Positions 44,041 through 53,213 of a stretch of DNA of 64,000 nt are shown one piece after another. The notes beneath the pieces are model-generated. The model worked only from the letters and a program-made list of their open reading frames with translations. It was not told the origin of the DNA and did no database searches. This DNA is from Pseudomonas fluorescens. Lineage in GTDB: Bacteria > Pseudomonadota > Gammaproteobacteria > Pseudomonadales > Pseudomonadaceae. The first letter of the stretch is position 1; each line of letters begins with the position of its first letter. Location of the stretch: contig NZ_CABVII010000002.1 of the NCBI RefSeq assembly GCF_902497995.1, positions 124,001-188,000 of the forward strand, written 5' to 3'. The position numbers and the translations under genes are program-made.

Positions 44041-45435
44041 ATGAACGATATCTCCGCTCCAGAGCAATATGATCTGCAAACCGCTGCCCTGAAGGTGCCG
44101 CCGCACTCCATCGAGGCCGAACAGGCCGTGCTCGGTGGTCTGATGCTGGACAACAACGCCTGGGAGCGCGTGCTTGATCAGGTTTCTGACGGCGATTTCT
44201 ATCGACATGACCACCGCCTGATCTTCCGCGCGATCGCCAAGCTCGCCGACCAGAACTCCCCGATCGACGTCGTGACCCTGGCCGAGCAATTGGACAAGGA
44301 AGGTCAGACCTCGCAAGTCGGTGGCCTCGGTTACCTGGGCGAACTGGCGAAAAACACGCCGTCCGTCGCCAACATCAAGGCCTATGCGCAGATCGTTCGC
44401 GCACGGGCAACTCTGCGGCAACTGATCGGTATCGCCACCGAGATTGCCGACAGTGCATTCAACCCGGAAGGTCGCACCGCTGAAGAGATCCTCGACGAAG
44501 CCGAACGGCAGATCTTCCAGATCGCCGAAGCCCGTCCGAAGACCGGCGGCCCGGTCAGCGTCAACGACCTGCTGACCAAGGCCATCGATCGCATCGACAC
44601 CTTGTTCAACACCGATAATGCCATCACGGGCCTGTCCACCGGTTACACCGATCTCGACGAGAAGACCAGCGGCTTGCAACCGGCCGACCTGATCATCGTC
44701 GCGGGCCGTCCGTCCATGGGTAAGACCACCTTCGCCATGAACCTGGTGGAAAACGCCGTATTGCGCAGCGAGAAGGCTGTATTGGTCTACTCGCTGGAGA
44801 TGCCAGGCGAATCGCTGATCATGCGTATGCTTTCGTCCCTGGGCCGGATTGACCAGACCAAAGTCCGTGCCGGTCGCCTGGATGATGATGACTGGCCGCG
44901 TCTGACCTCGGCAGTCAACCTGCTCAACGATCGCAAGCTGTTCATCGATGACACTGCCGGCATCAGCCCCTCGGAAATGCGTGCACGTACGCGTCGACTG
45001 GTGCGTGAGCATGGCGAGGTTGGCCTGATCATGATTGACTACCTGCAATTGATGCAGATCCCGGGCTCCGGCGGCGATAACCGGACCAATGAGATTTCCG
45101 AGATTTCCCGCTCGTTGAAAGCCCTGGCCAAGGAATTCAACTGCCCGGTGGTTGCGCTGTCGCAGCTCAACCGTTCCCTGGAGCAGCGTCCGAACAAACG
45201 CCCGATCAACTCCGACTTGCGGGAATCCGGAGCGATCGAGCAGGATGCCGACGTCATCATGTTCGTGTACCGGGACGAGGTGTATCACCCGGAAACCGAG
45301 CACAAAGGCATCGCCGAGATCATCATCGGCAAACAGCGTAACGGCCCGATCGGTACCACTCGCCTGGCGTTTATCGGTAAATACACCCGATTCGAAAACC
45401 TCGCGCCTGGCAGCTACAACTTCGACGACGAATGA
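44041..45435 (+). CDS. dnaB: Replicative DNA helicase DnaB
   Basis: 464 residues from ATG 44041 (MNDISAPEQYDLQ); a GTG two codons upstream is an alternative and no strong Shine-Dalgarno supports either. The N-terminal DnaG-binding domain (residues about 20-120) is followed by the RecA-like domain with Walker A GRPSMGKTTFAMN, VYSLEMPGESLIMRM, Walker B LIMIDYLQLM and the arginine-finger region (QRNGPIGTTRLAF). No intein. Confidence 0.97.
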   Translation: MNDISAPEQYDLQTAALKVPPHSIEAEQAVLGGLMLDNNAWERVLDQVSDGDFYRHDHRLIFRAIAKLADQNSPIDVVTLAEQLDKEGQTSQVGGLGYLGELAKNTPSVANIKAYAQIVRARATLRQLIGIATEIADSAFNPEGRTAEEILDEAERQIFQIAEARPKTGGPVSVNDLLTKAIDRIDTLFNTDNAITGLSTGYTDLDEKTSGLQPADLIIVAGRPSMGKTTFAMNLVENAVLRSEKAVLVYSLEMPGESLIMRMLSSLGRIDQTKVRAGRLDDDDWPRLTSAVNLLNDRKLFIDDTAGISPSEMRARTRRLVREHGEVGLIMIDYLQLMQIPGSGGDNRTNEISEISRSLKALAKEFNCPVVALSQLNRSLEQRPNKRPINSDLRESGAIEQDADVIMFVYRDEVYHPETEHKGIAEIIIGKQRNGPIGTTRLAFIGKYTRFENLAPGSYNFDDE

Positions 45436-45463
45436 CGGTTGGCCGAAATCATTCGGCCAACCG
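45436..45463. terminator. Hairpin between converging dnaB and NEL genes
   Basis: Perfect 12-base arms CGGTTGGCCGAA / TTCGGCCAACCG with a 4-base loop, starting right after the dnaB stop. T tracts are weak but the position supports a shared terminator. Confidence 0.7.
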
Positions 45464-45485
45464 CAGCTTTGCTCCTTTCAAAGCG

Positions 45486-48400
45486 TCAACTGTCTTCTGC
45501 CTCTGCCTCTGCCTCTGCCTCTGCCTCTGCCTCTTCGCCCGACGCTATGAGTGACTGTTCGCTCAGTTCTTGTCGGGTCAGTGTTTCAATCAACGCAGCT
45601 TCGTCTATCGCAAGCGATGTCTGCAGTGCCTTGGCTTGCGCCTCGTAATCGGCAAACGGTAGCGCCTTGGCTGCAAGCGACTCGTCGAGCGTCGCCATCC
45701 GCTCCTGGAACGGCTGGCGGCGCGCTTCGAATTGCGCCCGGTATTTGTTGGTCACGAATTCCTGCCAGAACTCTCTCGCCACCAATGCCTGAAATTCCTC
45801 AGGCGAGTTATCCAGTGCGACGATTTTTTGGTACGCGGCCTCCAGCTTCTCCGCCGACACGCGTCCCAGGAAAGTAAACTTGACCCGCTCGGGTTGCCCC
45901 GGCAGTTGCAGCCGGCTCTTCAAGCCGTAGCGGTAGGCGAGTCTGATCTCGACTTCCTCCGTCAAGCGATTATGGTGATGATCCTCTTCACCCTGAGACA
46001 CCCTCGGATCGTTGATTCTTGCCTCACTCTGCGCAATGTCAGCCGATGCGATTTTGTCGACCTCATGCAAGCGGAACAGTCCCCTGGAAAGCTCCGACAG
46101 TTGCCGGCCTTGCGTCTGATCCCTGGCCTGAGCAAGGGCCTGGTGCATCAGGGTCCGGGTTTCCAGATTGGAGAGGGTGAACGCGGCACGGTCACAGCAC
46201 GCTGCTTGGCCCGCCCGATCAAACAGCTCCCTGCGCAGGCGTTCGGATTCCAGAGTGTTTTCGGTAATGCTGTCGATCACGTTCCAGACCCGTCGTTGAA
46301 GATCGCCGTGGCCTGCGGGATCCTGCAACAAGCGCTCAAGCGTATTGAACAGTCCGTCCGAACCTTGCTGGGCATGCAGTGTTTGCCATTGGACTCTTCT
46401 GGCTGACACCTGATCGGCCGACAACCCAAGGGTCCAGCGCGCCATTTGATCGTCCGTCCTGATTCTGCTGACAGGAAGTGCCTGGGTGCGCGAAGAGGTG
46501 ACGAACAAATTGTTCGCCCCGGTCATGGGTATCCCTGCATCCACCAGACGGGCGATGTAACTGATCAGCCTGCCTCGGTCGGTCTCGGACAGCCGATTGC
46601 CGGTGATGTTGGTTATGTTGTTGACGCGCGCTGTCTGCGCCAGTCGTTCGTCCGGCGGTGCAATGACAGAGTCGGGAATGGTTGAAATCCGATTGCCGCT
46701 CAGATTGATCGTGTCCAGTAATGGCTGCTCGCTCAGGCCGGTCGGAAAGGTTTCGATGCCTGTGTTCGACAGATCGACCGATCGTATGTCGGGTATCTGG
46801 CTGAAATCCGGTGTGATGCCCAGTTGCGGATTTTCATGCAGCCATAGCGCTCGAAGGGTTGTCCGTTCTGACAGGACCCGAGCGGCATGAGAGGTCAGGG
46901 AAAGCTGATTGTTTTGCAGGAACAGGCGCGTCAGCCCGTTCATTTCTCCAAGGGCCGGGGGGAGCTCACGCAGTTGATTGTGCGACAGATTCAGCCAGCG
47001 TACATGTCGAAAGCGGGTAAGAAAGCCTTCCGGCGATGTGCTCAGATTCATGTTGCTCAGTTTGAGCGAGCCGACGTGACTGAAGTCCACGTCAAGATCC
47101 GGCAGGCTCTGTAATGTCAGGCCGCTGAGATCCAGCTCCAGGCCGATAGGCGTACCGTCATTGGCCAGTTTCTGTGGTGTTTCACGTCTCCAGCAGCTGA
47201 GAACTCGATCCCGTGCCCTGGTTCGATCATTACGGGTTTCAGCGTTGATCTGTAACTGATTCGCACGAATGTAACGCTGACGGTTTCCTCCTCCGGAGAA
47301 CACCCAGGCGTCGAGCTGACTTTTCAGCACGCCGAATTCCTCTTCGAGGCTCGACAGTCTTGCGTGTGCGGTTCCTTCCTCAAGGCTCCAGATATACTCC
47401 CTGCATTCCTTGATGCTCTTGCGGGGGTACAGGCTCCGATAGCGCTGCGCCCGGGAGTTATCGCTATCAAAGGCAGCGGGATGCACGGGGTCCATCAGTT
47501 CAGGATGCGCTGTATTGAGGCGTCGCCAGTAGTCGTCGAATTTTCTCCAGTAACCGGAAGGGAATTCGTTTCCTTCAAGAAGTGTGGCGCCGTTGATCCG
47601 GGCGATCGCTGGCAAATGCTCTGGAGCAGGGTTGAGGAATTCCTCTGGTACCTCTCTCAAGCGGTTGTTGCTCAGGTTCAGGCCATTCAAAGCAGTTTTG
47701 TCCCGCAACCCGGTCGGCCACTGACTGATTCCCGTGTTACTCAACTCCAAGGCTATCAACCCGGACATAAGGCTGAAGTCGGGGGGCATCTTGAGCGTCG
47801 GGTTATGGGAAAGATTGATTATCGTCAGCTGACTCAGGGCACTGAGTCTTGCAGCACTTTGCTCATCCAGTTCAATGTGGTTCGTACTCAAATTCAGGAG
47901 GCGCAGCTTGTCCATGTCGCCAATTTTGGCGGGTAATTTCTCAAGCCCGCAGTGGTTGATGGATAAAATTTCCAGATTGGGGAAGTTGGACAGGAATGTG
48001 TCGGCAGCGTCCGACCAGGCGATCGTCTGGAGACTGAGTATTTTGACATGGCTGAAATCCACGGTCAGGGCCGGGAGCGGCCCGCTTCCGGGCGGCAGAC
48101 TTAACATTTCCCCCGAGTCCCCGAGCCAGCATCCCTTGATGACTCTGGCGACACGTTGCGCCCATATTTCTTCAGGGGTGTTGACGGTGGATCCACCGGG
48201 TCGACGGTCGGCTATGTAGGCTTGCAGCTGCGCTTCCAGTAAATCCAGATCCTGAGCGCGTCGCGCCAGTGCTGCTTCTGCTTCATCACCCAGTCCGAAT
48301 AAAAACTCCCTGGCTTCTTGCGCGTTTTTGTCCGGATGCATCCGCTGGACCATGGCGATTTCGGGTATATCCCCATCGAGCCTGAACGCGCCGGGCAGGG

Positions 48401-50177
48401 CGTTGGTGCTCAGTTGCGCCTGATCGGCAGCCACGCGTTGCCAATACCTTTCCAGCGTTTTCCAGTAGCCGGCAGGGAACGGATTGCCTTCAATCAATGT
48501 GACGCCGTTGACCCGGGTGCTCGATTCAAGCTGATCGGCGGGCGGGTTGAGGATTGCCTGAGGAACCTCGTGCAATTGATTGTTGCGTAAATCGACGATC
48601 TCAAGGCTGGTCTGATGCTGCAGGCCGGCTGGCCACTGATTCAGTTGCGTATTGCTCAGATTCAGCGTCTTGAGTTCTGACATTCCGGTGAAATCAGGTG
48701 TTTTTCCCAGTGGATTACCCGATAGATCAATGTTCTTGAGCTTGCCGAGTGCGCTCAGTGTTCCGGCCGTTTGCTCATTGAGCCGAATACCGTTCGAACT
48801 CAGGTCCAATGTGCTCAGGTTGGTCATTTGAGCAATGGCGGCGGGCAGTTTATCCAGCGTGGAGCGCGTCACGGTCAGCCGTTCAAGGCCGGAAAATCCG
48901 GCGAGGAATGTGTCCGCTGTGTCCGACCACGCGACGGCGTTGAGCTCCAGCGCACGGACATGGCTGAAATCCGCTGTCAGTGCCGGCAGCGTTCCGCTCC
49001 CGGATGGAAGCTTCAACCTTGCCTCGGTCTCGTGACGCCAACAGCGTTTGATTTCCTGAGCGACAAGCTCCGCCCAGTCTTTCGCGGTTCCGGGTTGCGT
49101 CGAGGAGGACGGTTGAGCATTCGCCCGAGTCCAGTCCAGCAAGTTTTTTTTCAGGGTTTTGTACTCGGCTTCCCGGCGAGTCAACCCGGCCGCGACAGCT
49201 TCCCCCAGCGATTGGATATAGGCTGCGATCTGTTGATCGTCGAAAGACGGAAACAGTTTTCGGGCCCGGGATTCAGGTCTGTTCAGTCGGTTGGCGAAGG
49301 CGGCGAACCGATCGGCCAGTGTTCGGGACAAAGGCCGTTCCTGTTCGCCGCGGCGCATTCCGCCTGGCCCTGCCACGTTGACGCCGACCCAGCCATCCTG
49401 AGGGTCCAGCACAACGGCTTCCGACCTTCCGGGGCGCGTGGCGACATAAGCGTTGCCTTCATCACGGGCTACCGGATCTTGCGCCCTGACGATGCGCATC
49501 ACGGGGACTTGCGGCGACGACGCATCCAGATCACGCAGGGCCTGATACGTATGGTCGTGTATGACTACGTAGAGTTTGCCGTCGTGTCGATACAAACCAT
49601 CGCCATCGGGTTCGATGCCGGTGAAGTCCAGATCCGTGCGGAAAGCTTCCAGGCGTGTGTCAGATAAAGTAAAGAGGATCGACTCAAGGTCATTGCGCGG
49701 ATGCCAGAGTCTGCTGTCGGGATCGCGCGCCAGCACCGGGCCGGAAGGCATCAGCTCGCTTTTCAGTCTGGCCCGGTACAGGCCGGTCTGTGGATCCGCG
49801 CCGATTTGCACGATGCCGCCGTCTGGCACATCGACGTACCGGCGGCCGTTGAAAACTCGGAAACCCTGGGCGTCGGCGTCCGGTAGCCGGGCGGCAGCGG
49901 TGATCCAGTAATGCTCCAGCGGCCGTTGTTCAGGCGTAAGTGCGGCGTCAGAGGCGGAAGACGTCGCGCTGACCGTTACGGGGGGCGCAGGCGTGATTGC
50001 ATCGATGTCGGTGTCCCCCGGTGTTCTGCCCGTCCCCGGCGGATCTCCCGGAGGTCTCATGGTTGACGGGCCAAAATCGATGCGTGGAACAGTGTCGGGC
50101 TGCGGTGTGCGCCCGTTCGAGGGCCGCGTGTGGGTATCGACTGTGACTGTGCCTCTGGGAGGGGGTTTTGGTGACAT
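45486..50177 (-). CDS. LRR-NEL protein: IpaH/SspH-type E3 ubiquitin ligase candidate
   Basis: 1563 residues, start MSPKPPPRGTVTVDTHTRP with AAGGA nine bases upstream. Residues 1 to about 285 are shared with the neighbour at 50367. Residues about 320-1207 are three tandem modules of roughly 290 residues, each a helical segment, a conserved CW element (IKRCWRHE, IKGCWLGD, VLSCWRRE) and leucine-rich repeats (LSTLDLSSNGI, LKNIDLSGNPL, LKTLNLSNTQL). The C-terminal about 300 residues match the NEL ligase fold: ACCDRAAFTLSNLETRTLMHQ with the catalytic Cys1327 in the CxD motif, LSRGLFRLHEVDKIA and VEIRLAYRYGLKSRLQLP. NEL ligases are injected into eukaryotic cells in Shigella and Salmonella. No signal peptide, chaperone or type III genes are nearby. 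The C-terminus is an (Glu-Ala)6 run. Confidence 0.88.
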   Translation of the reverse strand: MSPKPPPRGTVTVDTHTRPSNGRTPQPDTVPRIDFGPSTMRPPGDPPGTGRTPGDTDIDAITPAPPVTVSATSSASDAALTPEQRPLEHYWITAAARLPDADAQGFRVFNGRRYVDVPDGGIVQIGADPQTGLYRARLKSELMPSGPVLARDPDSRLWHPRNDLESILFTLSDTRLEAFRTDLDFTGIEPDGDGLYRHDGKLYVVIHDHTYQALRDLDASSPQVPVMRIVRAQDPVARDEGNAYVATRPGRSEAVVLDPQDGWVGVNVAGPGGMRRGEQERPLSRTLADRFAAFANRLNRPESRARKLFPSFDDQQIAAYIQSLGEAVAAGLTRREAEYKTLKKNLLDWTRANAQPSSSTQPGTAKDWAELVAQEIKRCWRHETEARLKLPSGSGTLPALTADFSHVRALELNAVAWSDTADTFLAGFSGLERLTVTRSTLDKLPAAIAQMTNLSTLDLSSNGIRLNEQTAGTLSALGKLKNIDLSGNPLGKTPDFTGMSELKTLNLSNTQLNQWPAGLQHQTSLEIVDLRNNQLHEVPQAILNPPADQLESSTRVNGVTLIEGNPFPAGYWKTLERYWQRVAADQAQLSTNALPGAFRLDGDIPEIAMVQRMHPDKNAQEAREFLFGLGDEAEAALARRAQDLDLLEAQLQAYIADRRPGGSTVNTPEEIWAQRVARVIKGCWLGDSGEMLSLPPGSGPLPALTVDFSHVKILSLQTIAWSDAADTFLSNFPNLEILSINHCGLEKLPAKIGDMDKLRLLNLSTNHIELDEQSAARLSALSQLTIINLSHNPTLKMPPDFSLMSGLIALELSNTGISQWPTGLRDKTALNGLNLSNNRLREVPEEFLNPAPEHLPAIARINGATLLEGNEFPSGYWRKFDDYWRRLNTAHPELMDPVHPAAFDSDNSRAQRYRSLYPRKSIKECREYIWSLEEGTAHARLSSLEEEFGVLKSQLDAWVFSGGGNRQRYIRANQLQINAETRNDRTRARDRVLSCWRRETPQKLANDGTPIGLELDLSGLTLQSLPDLDVDFSHVGSLKLSNMNLSTSPEGFLTRFRHVRWLNLSHNQLRELPPALGEMNGLTRLFLQNNQLSLTSHAARVLSERTTLRALWLHENPQLGITPDFSQIPDIRSVDLSNTGIETFPTGLSEQPLLDTINLSGNRISTIPDSVIAPPDERLAQTARVNNITNITGNRLSETDRGRLISYIARLVDAGIPMTGANNLFVTSSRTQALPVSRIRTDDQMARWTLGLSADQVSARRVQWQTLHAQQGSDGLFNTLERLLQDPAGHGDLQRRVWNVIDSITENTLESERLRRELFDRAGQAACCDRAAFTLSNLETRTLMHQALAQARDQTQGRQLSELSRGLFRLHEVDKIASADIAQSEARINDPRVSQGEEDHHHNRLTEEVEIRLAYRYGLKSRLQLPGQPERVKFTFLGRVSAEKLEAAYQKIVALDNSPEEFQALVAREFWQEFVTNKYRAQFEARRQPFQERMATLDESLAAKALPFADYEAQAKALQTSLAIDEAALIETLTRQELSEQSLIASGEEAEAEAEAEAEAEDS
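45498..45533. repeat. Hexanucleotide microsatellite in the NEL gene tail
   Basis: Six perfect tandem copies of TGCCTC (plus strand) encode six Glu-Ala pairs on the minus strand, three codons before the stop. Slippage would change length by two residues per unit and keep the frame. Confidence 0.95.
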
Positions 50178-50366
50178 GAAATTTCATCCTTGGGTGGTTG
50201 CCGCATAGGCACCCCCAAACGGGATGCTGAAAGGGCATTTGGCTTCATTGCCGGTTTTTGGGTTTTTACGGTTTCGTAAAGCGTCTGACGTTCGCCATTT
50301 TTGTAGCAGGAAAAACGGGGCGAAGAGCGGTACATATATAAATTAAACAGTGACCGGCGGGCGCTC

Positions 50367-52982
50367 TCACAGGCCAACTGCAATTGCTTGCGTGGCTAAC
50401 TCGAAGATCCTCTGCGCCGTGCGGCCATCAATCGTTTCGCGCCAGATGGGGACGTGTTCTCGGCCGGCCTGTTCATCCCGGCGCTGGGATGAAAGGCCTG
50501 ATCCGCTCTGCTCGAGGGTTTTGAGATGGCCACCCTTGACCGTGAAGTTCAGCGCGGGTCTGTCCTTCTTTTCATAGTGGAAATGGGCGTGCCACAACGG
50601 CTCTGCAGTGTGTCTGTCGTTGAGTGAGTAAATGTCGAGAAAGTGTTTTTGCTTACCCTTGCCCCGTTCCAGTCGGCTATGGGTTTTCACGACGCTGATC
50701 TGTTGCTGGCTGATCAAATACGCCAGTCGGTCCGCACTCAGAAAGGCTTTGTCCTTGTAGAGCCGGATGCGGATCTCCTCGCCTTCGGTGCGCAAACGCT
50801 GACTGTCTTGCCTGAGGCGCTGGACGAGGCCGTCGATAGTGTCCCCGGTCGGATTCGGAGCGTGTTCGAGCTGTCGGGCCAGGTCGTCGAGCGCTTCGGC
50901 TTTGCCGCCAAGAAATTCGACGATATTGGTAGCGTTGCGTTTTGCCCGTTCATCCTGCCTGGCACTGCTCAGGTGCAAGTCGGACTGCTCCAGTCGCTGG
51001 GAGGCTTGCGCCATCAGTTCGGGCAACGCTCTGTTTTGCACGGGGCGCACCCGGCGCCATTCCCCTTCCCGGCGCTCGTAGGTTCGCAAGACCTGTGCCG
51101 AGTTGTTGGGATCGATCACATCGATCAGCTCTTCGCCGGTCACGGCGCGACGCGTTTGCCCGACACTGATCTTGTAGACGCCGTGGCGTTTGGCGCGAAA
51201 GACGCGTCTGGGCATCGGTGCCGGCCCTGTTCTGGCTTGCACGGGGATGAAGGTGAAATCAATAGGCTGATCCTGTGCCGGTAGCGCCGAGATGTTTTCC
51301 CGGTCTCGGTGATAACGCGCTATTTGATTTTCAAGGGTATTTTCGAAGGCCTGGATGGCCTCTGTAATTTCGCGCCGGGAGGCGGCCTGAGGTGTGTCTG
51401 GCGGCAGCTCCAGATTCTCGTACGAGGACCTGATTGCCCCGCTTTGGTCGAGCAGACCGGTCAGCACCGCGATGCGAGCGGCATTGGGGATACTCTCGAT
51501 TCCCCGGAATGCGGACGTAGCTTCAATAAAAGAGTGCGCCAGTTGCACCGCTTCAGAGTCACTGTTATCCGGGTCGTCCGTCAGCAGCCGGCTGCGGGCA
51601 TCGACCCAGCCGGCGGTGACTTCATGAATTTCCTTCGCGTCATAACCCAGTGCGGCGAGCTCAAGCTCCGAGGAGCGGGAGTTTGTCTGTATGTCATTTG
51701 CAACTTGCTGGCACTTTTCCAGAAGGTTGCGTTTATTCATCAGGTAGTCGGCGATCGCTTGATAGGCCGCCGTCGGGTCATTGATTGGCTGAATCTCCAG
51801 CGATTTGCGTATATCGTTGGTAGCAATGAGACGGTTGTAACCGGCAACGTTAAATTCCCGAAGTTCATGCAGTTCGTTTCTATAGACACCGTTAGCTTTA
51901 ACAAGAAGTAGCCAATCGCTTTCGTTCACGTACTTGGCGACCATCTTTTCGAGCAAAACGAGTTCTCGGCGAATTTGTACTTCCAAAAGTACCAGGGCCG
52001 TTCTTTCACCTTCCGTGCCGACTGTTCTTTCCCAGCTGGACGTCAGTTGAAGTCTCTTCTGTCTGGTCGCCTCAAGCATGGCGGATTCTGTACGCAATAG
52101 GGCTATTCTGTCGGCGAACTGAGTTTGCAAGGTGCTGACCCCCACCGCCCGCATCCCGCCCGCACCGGCGACAGCGATTCCCACCCAGCCGTCCTGATCA
52201 TCGAAAACAATCGGCTCCGACCTTCCCGGGCGCGTTGCGACATACAGGTTGTTGTCGTCCAGGGCGACGGGATCCTCTGCCCGGACGATACGCATCACGG
52301 GAGTCTGCGGCGAGGATGCCTCAATATCCTGCAGGACCTGATAGGCGTGGTGCTCAATGACCACGTAAAGTTTGCCATCGAGCCGATACAGCCCGTCGCG
52401 GGCCGGTTCGACGCCGGTGAAGTCCAGACTCGTGCGAAAGGCCTCCAGGCGAGTGGCGGTCAATGGGTAGGTCGTTGACTTGAAGTCATCCCACGGATAC
52501 CAGAGCTTGCTCTCGGGGTCCCGCACGAGCACCGGGCCTGAAGGTTGCAGTTCGCTCGGCAGTTTGGCCCGGTACAGGCCGGTTTCCGGATCCGCAGCGA
52601 TAGGCACGATGCCGCCACCCGGCACATCGGCATACTGGCGCCCTTTGAACGTCCTGAAACCCTGAGCGTCGGGAGCGGGAAGCTGAGCCATCGAGGCGAC
52701 CCGGTAATGCTCCAGCGGACGCGGCGCAGCCGTGGGGGCAGGCACGGTGACGGAAGGTAGCTCGCTAGCCGTGACTGGCGGTGCTGGTGTGATGGCATCT
52801 AGGTCAACGTCCCCCGGAGTCCCGGTCGCCCTGGAAGGATTTCGCGGATGCGTCTCGATTGGCAGGCCAAAATCGACACGCGGCAGGGTGTGGGGTAGCG
52901 ATGTGTGTCCGTCCACTGGCTGCTTGGGACGGGTGTGGATATCGACTGTGACAGTGCCTTTGGCAGGCAGTTTTGGTGACAT
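50367..52982 (-). CDS. N-terminal paralogue of the LRR-NEL protein with unknown C-terminus
   Basis: 871 residues starting [19 protein letters not shown], with AAGGA and a leader resembling that of the LRR-NEL gene. The first about 285 residues parallel that protein throughout ([87 protein letters not shown]). The rest is different: a largely helical middle with no LRR and an unrecognised C-terminal domain ([42 protein letters not shown]). No NEL motif is present. The architecture suggests a shared delivery or binding module carrying different effector ends. Gap to the LRR-NEL gene is 189 bp. Confidence 0.7.
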   Translation of the reverse strand: MSPKLPAKGTVTVDIHTRPKQPVDGHTSLPHTLPRVDFGLPIETHPRNPSRATGTPGDVDLDAITPAPPVTASELPSVTVPAPTAAPRPLEHYRVASMAQLPAPDAQGFRTFKGRQYADVPGGGIVPIAADPETGLYRAKLPSELQPSGPVLVRDPESKLWYPWDDFKSTTYPLTATRLEAFRTSLDFTGVEPARDGLYRLDGKLYVVIEHHAYQVLQDIEASSPQTPVMRIVRAEDPVALDDNNLYVATRPGRSEPIVFDDQDGWVGIAVAGAGGMRAVGVSTLQTQFADRIALLRTESAMLEATRQKRLQLTSSWERTVGTEGERTALVLLEVQIRRELVLLEKMVAKYVNESDWLLLVKANGVYRNELHELREFNVAGYNRLIATNDIRKSLEIQPINDPTAAYQAIADYLMNKRNLLEKCQQVANDIQTNSRSSELELAALGYDAKEIHEVTAGWVDARSRLLTDDPDNSDSEAVQLAHSFIEATSAFRGIESIPNAARIAVLTGLLDQSGAIRSSYENLELPPDTPQAASRREITEAIQAFENTLENQIARYHRDRENISALPAQDQPIDFTFIPVQARTGPAPMPRRVFRAKRHGVYKISVGQTRRAVTGEELIDVIDPNNSAQVLRTYERREGEWRRVRPVQNRALPELMAQASQRLEQSDLHLSSARQDERAKRNATNIVEFLGGKAEALDDLARQLEHAPNPTGDTIDGLVQRLRQDSQRLRTEGEEIRIRLYKDKAFLSADRLAYLISQQQISVVKTHSRLERGKGKQKHFLDIYSLNDRHTAEPLWHAHFHYEKKDRPALNFTVKGGHLKTLEQSGSGLSSQRRDEQAGREHVPIWRETIDGRTAQRIFELATQAIAVGL

Positions 52983-53213
52983 GGGTTTTCATCCTTGAGC
53001 GGTTGCCGCATCAGAACCCACAAGCTGGATGATGATGGGGCGTTCGGCGTCATTGCCGGTATTGCGCCTCACGGGATCTGTAAAGCGCGTATCGTCGGGC
53101 CAGATGTGCGGGAGCGTTGGATCGAAGAGAAACCGACCACCGTTGTCGGAATTGGTCAAAATTTGTGCTATATTCCGCGCCCGCGATTTTTCATCTCAAC
53201 ACCGGTCGTCGAC

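Noticed and set aside
45498..45533. CRISPR-like array
   Set aside because: The repeat unit is 6 bases without spacers and encodes Glu-Ala in frame: a microsatellite, not a CRISPR.
50993..51169. Short frames opposite the NEL paralogue
   Set aside because: They are shadows of the minus-strand gene with no ribosome-binding sites.
52995..53213. N-terminal extension of YgiQ
   Set aside because: The frame is open but covers the divergent promoter region and has no similarity to the YgiQ start; the ATG at 53214 gives the normal length.
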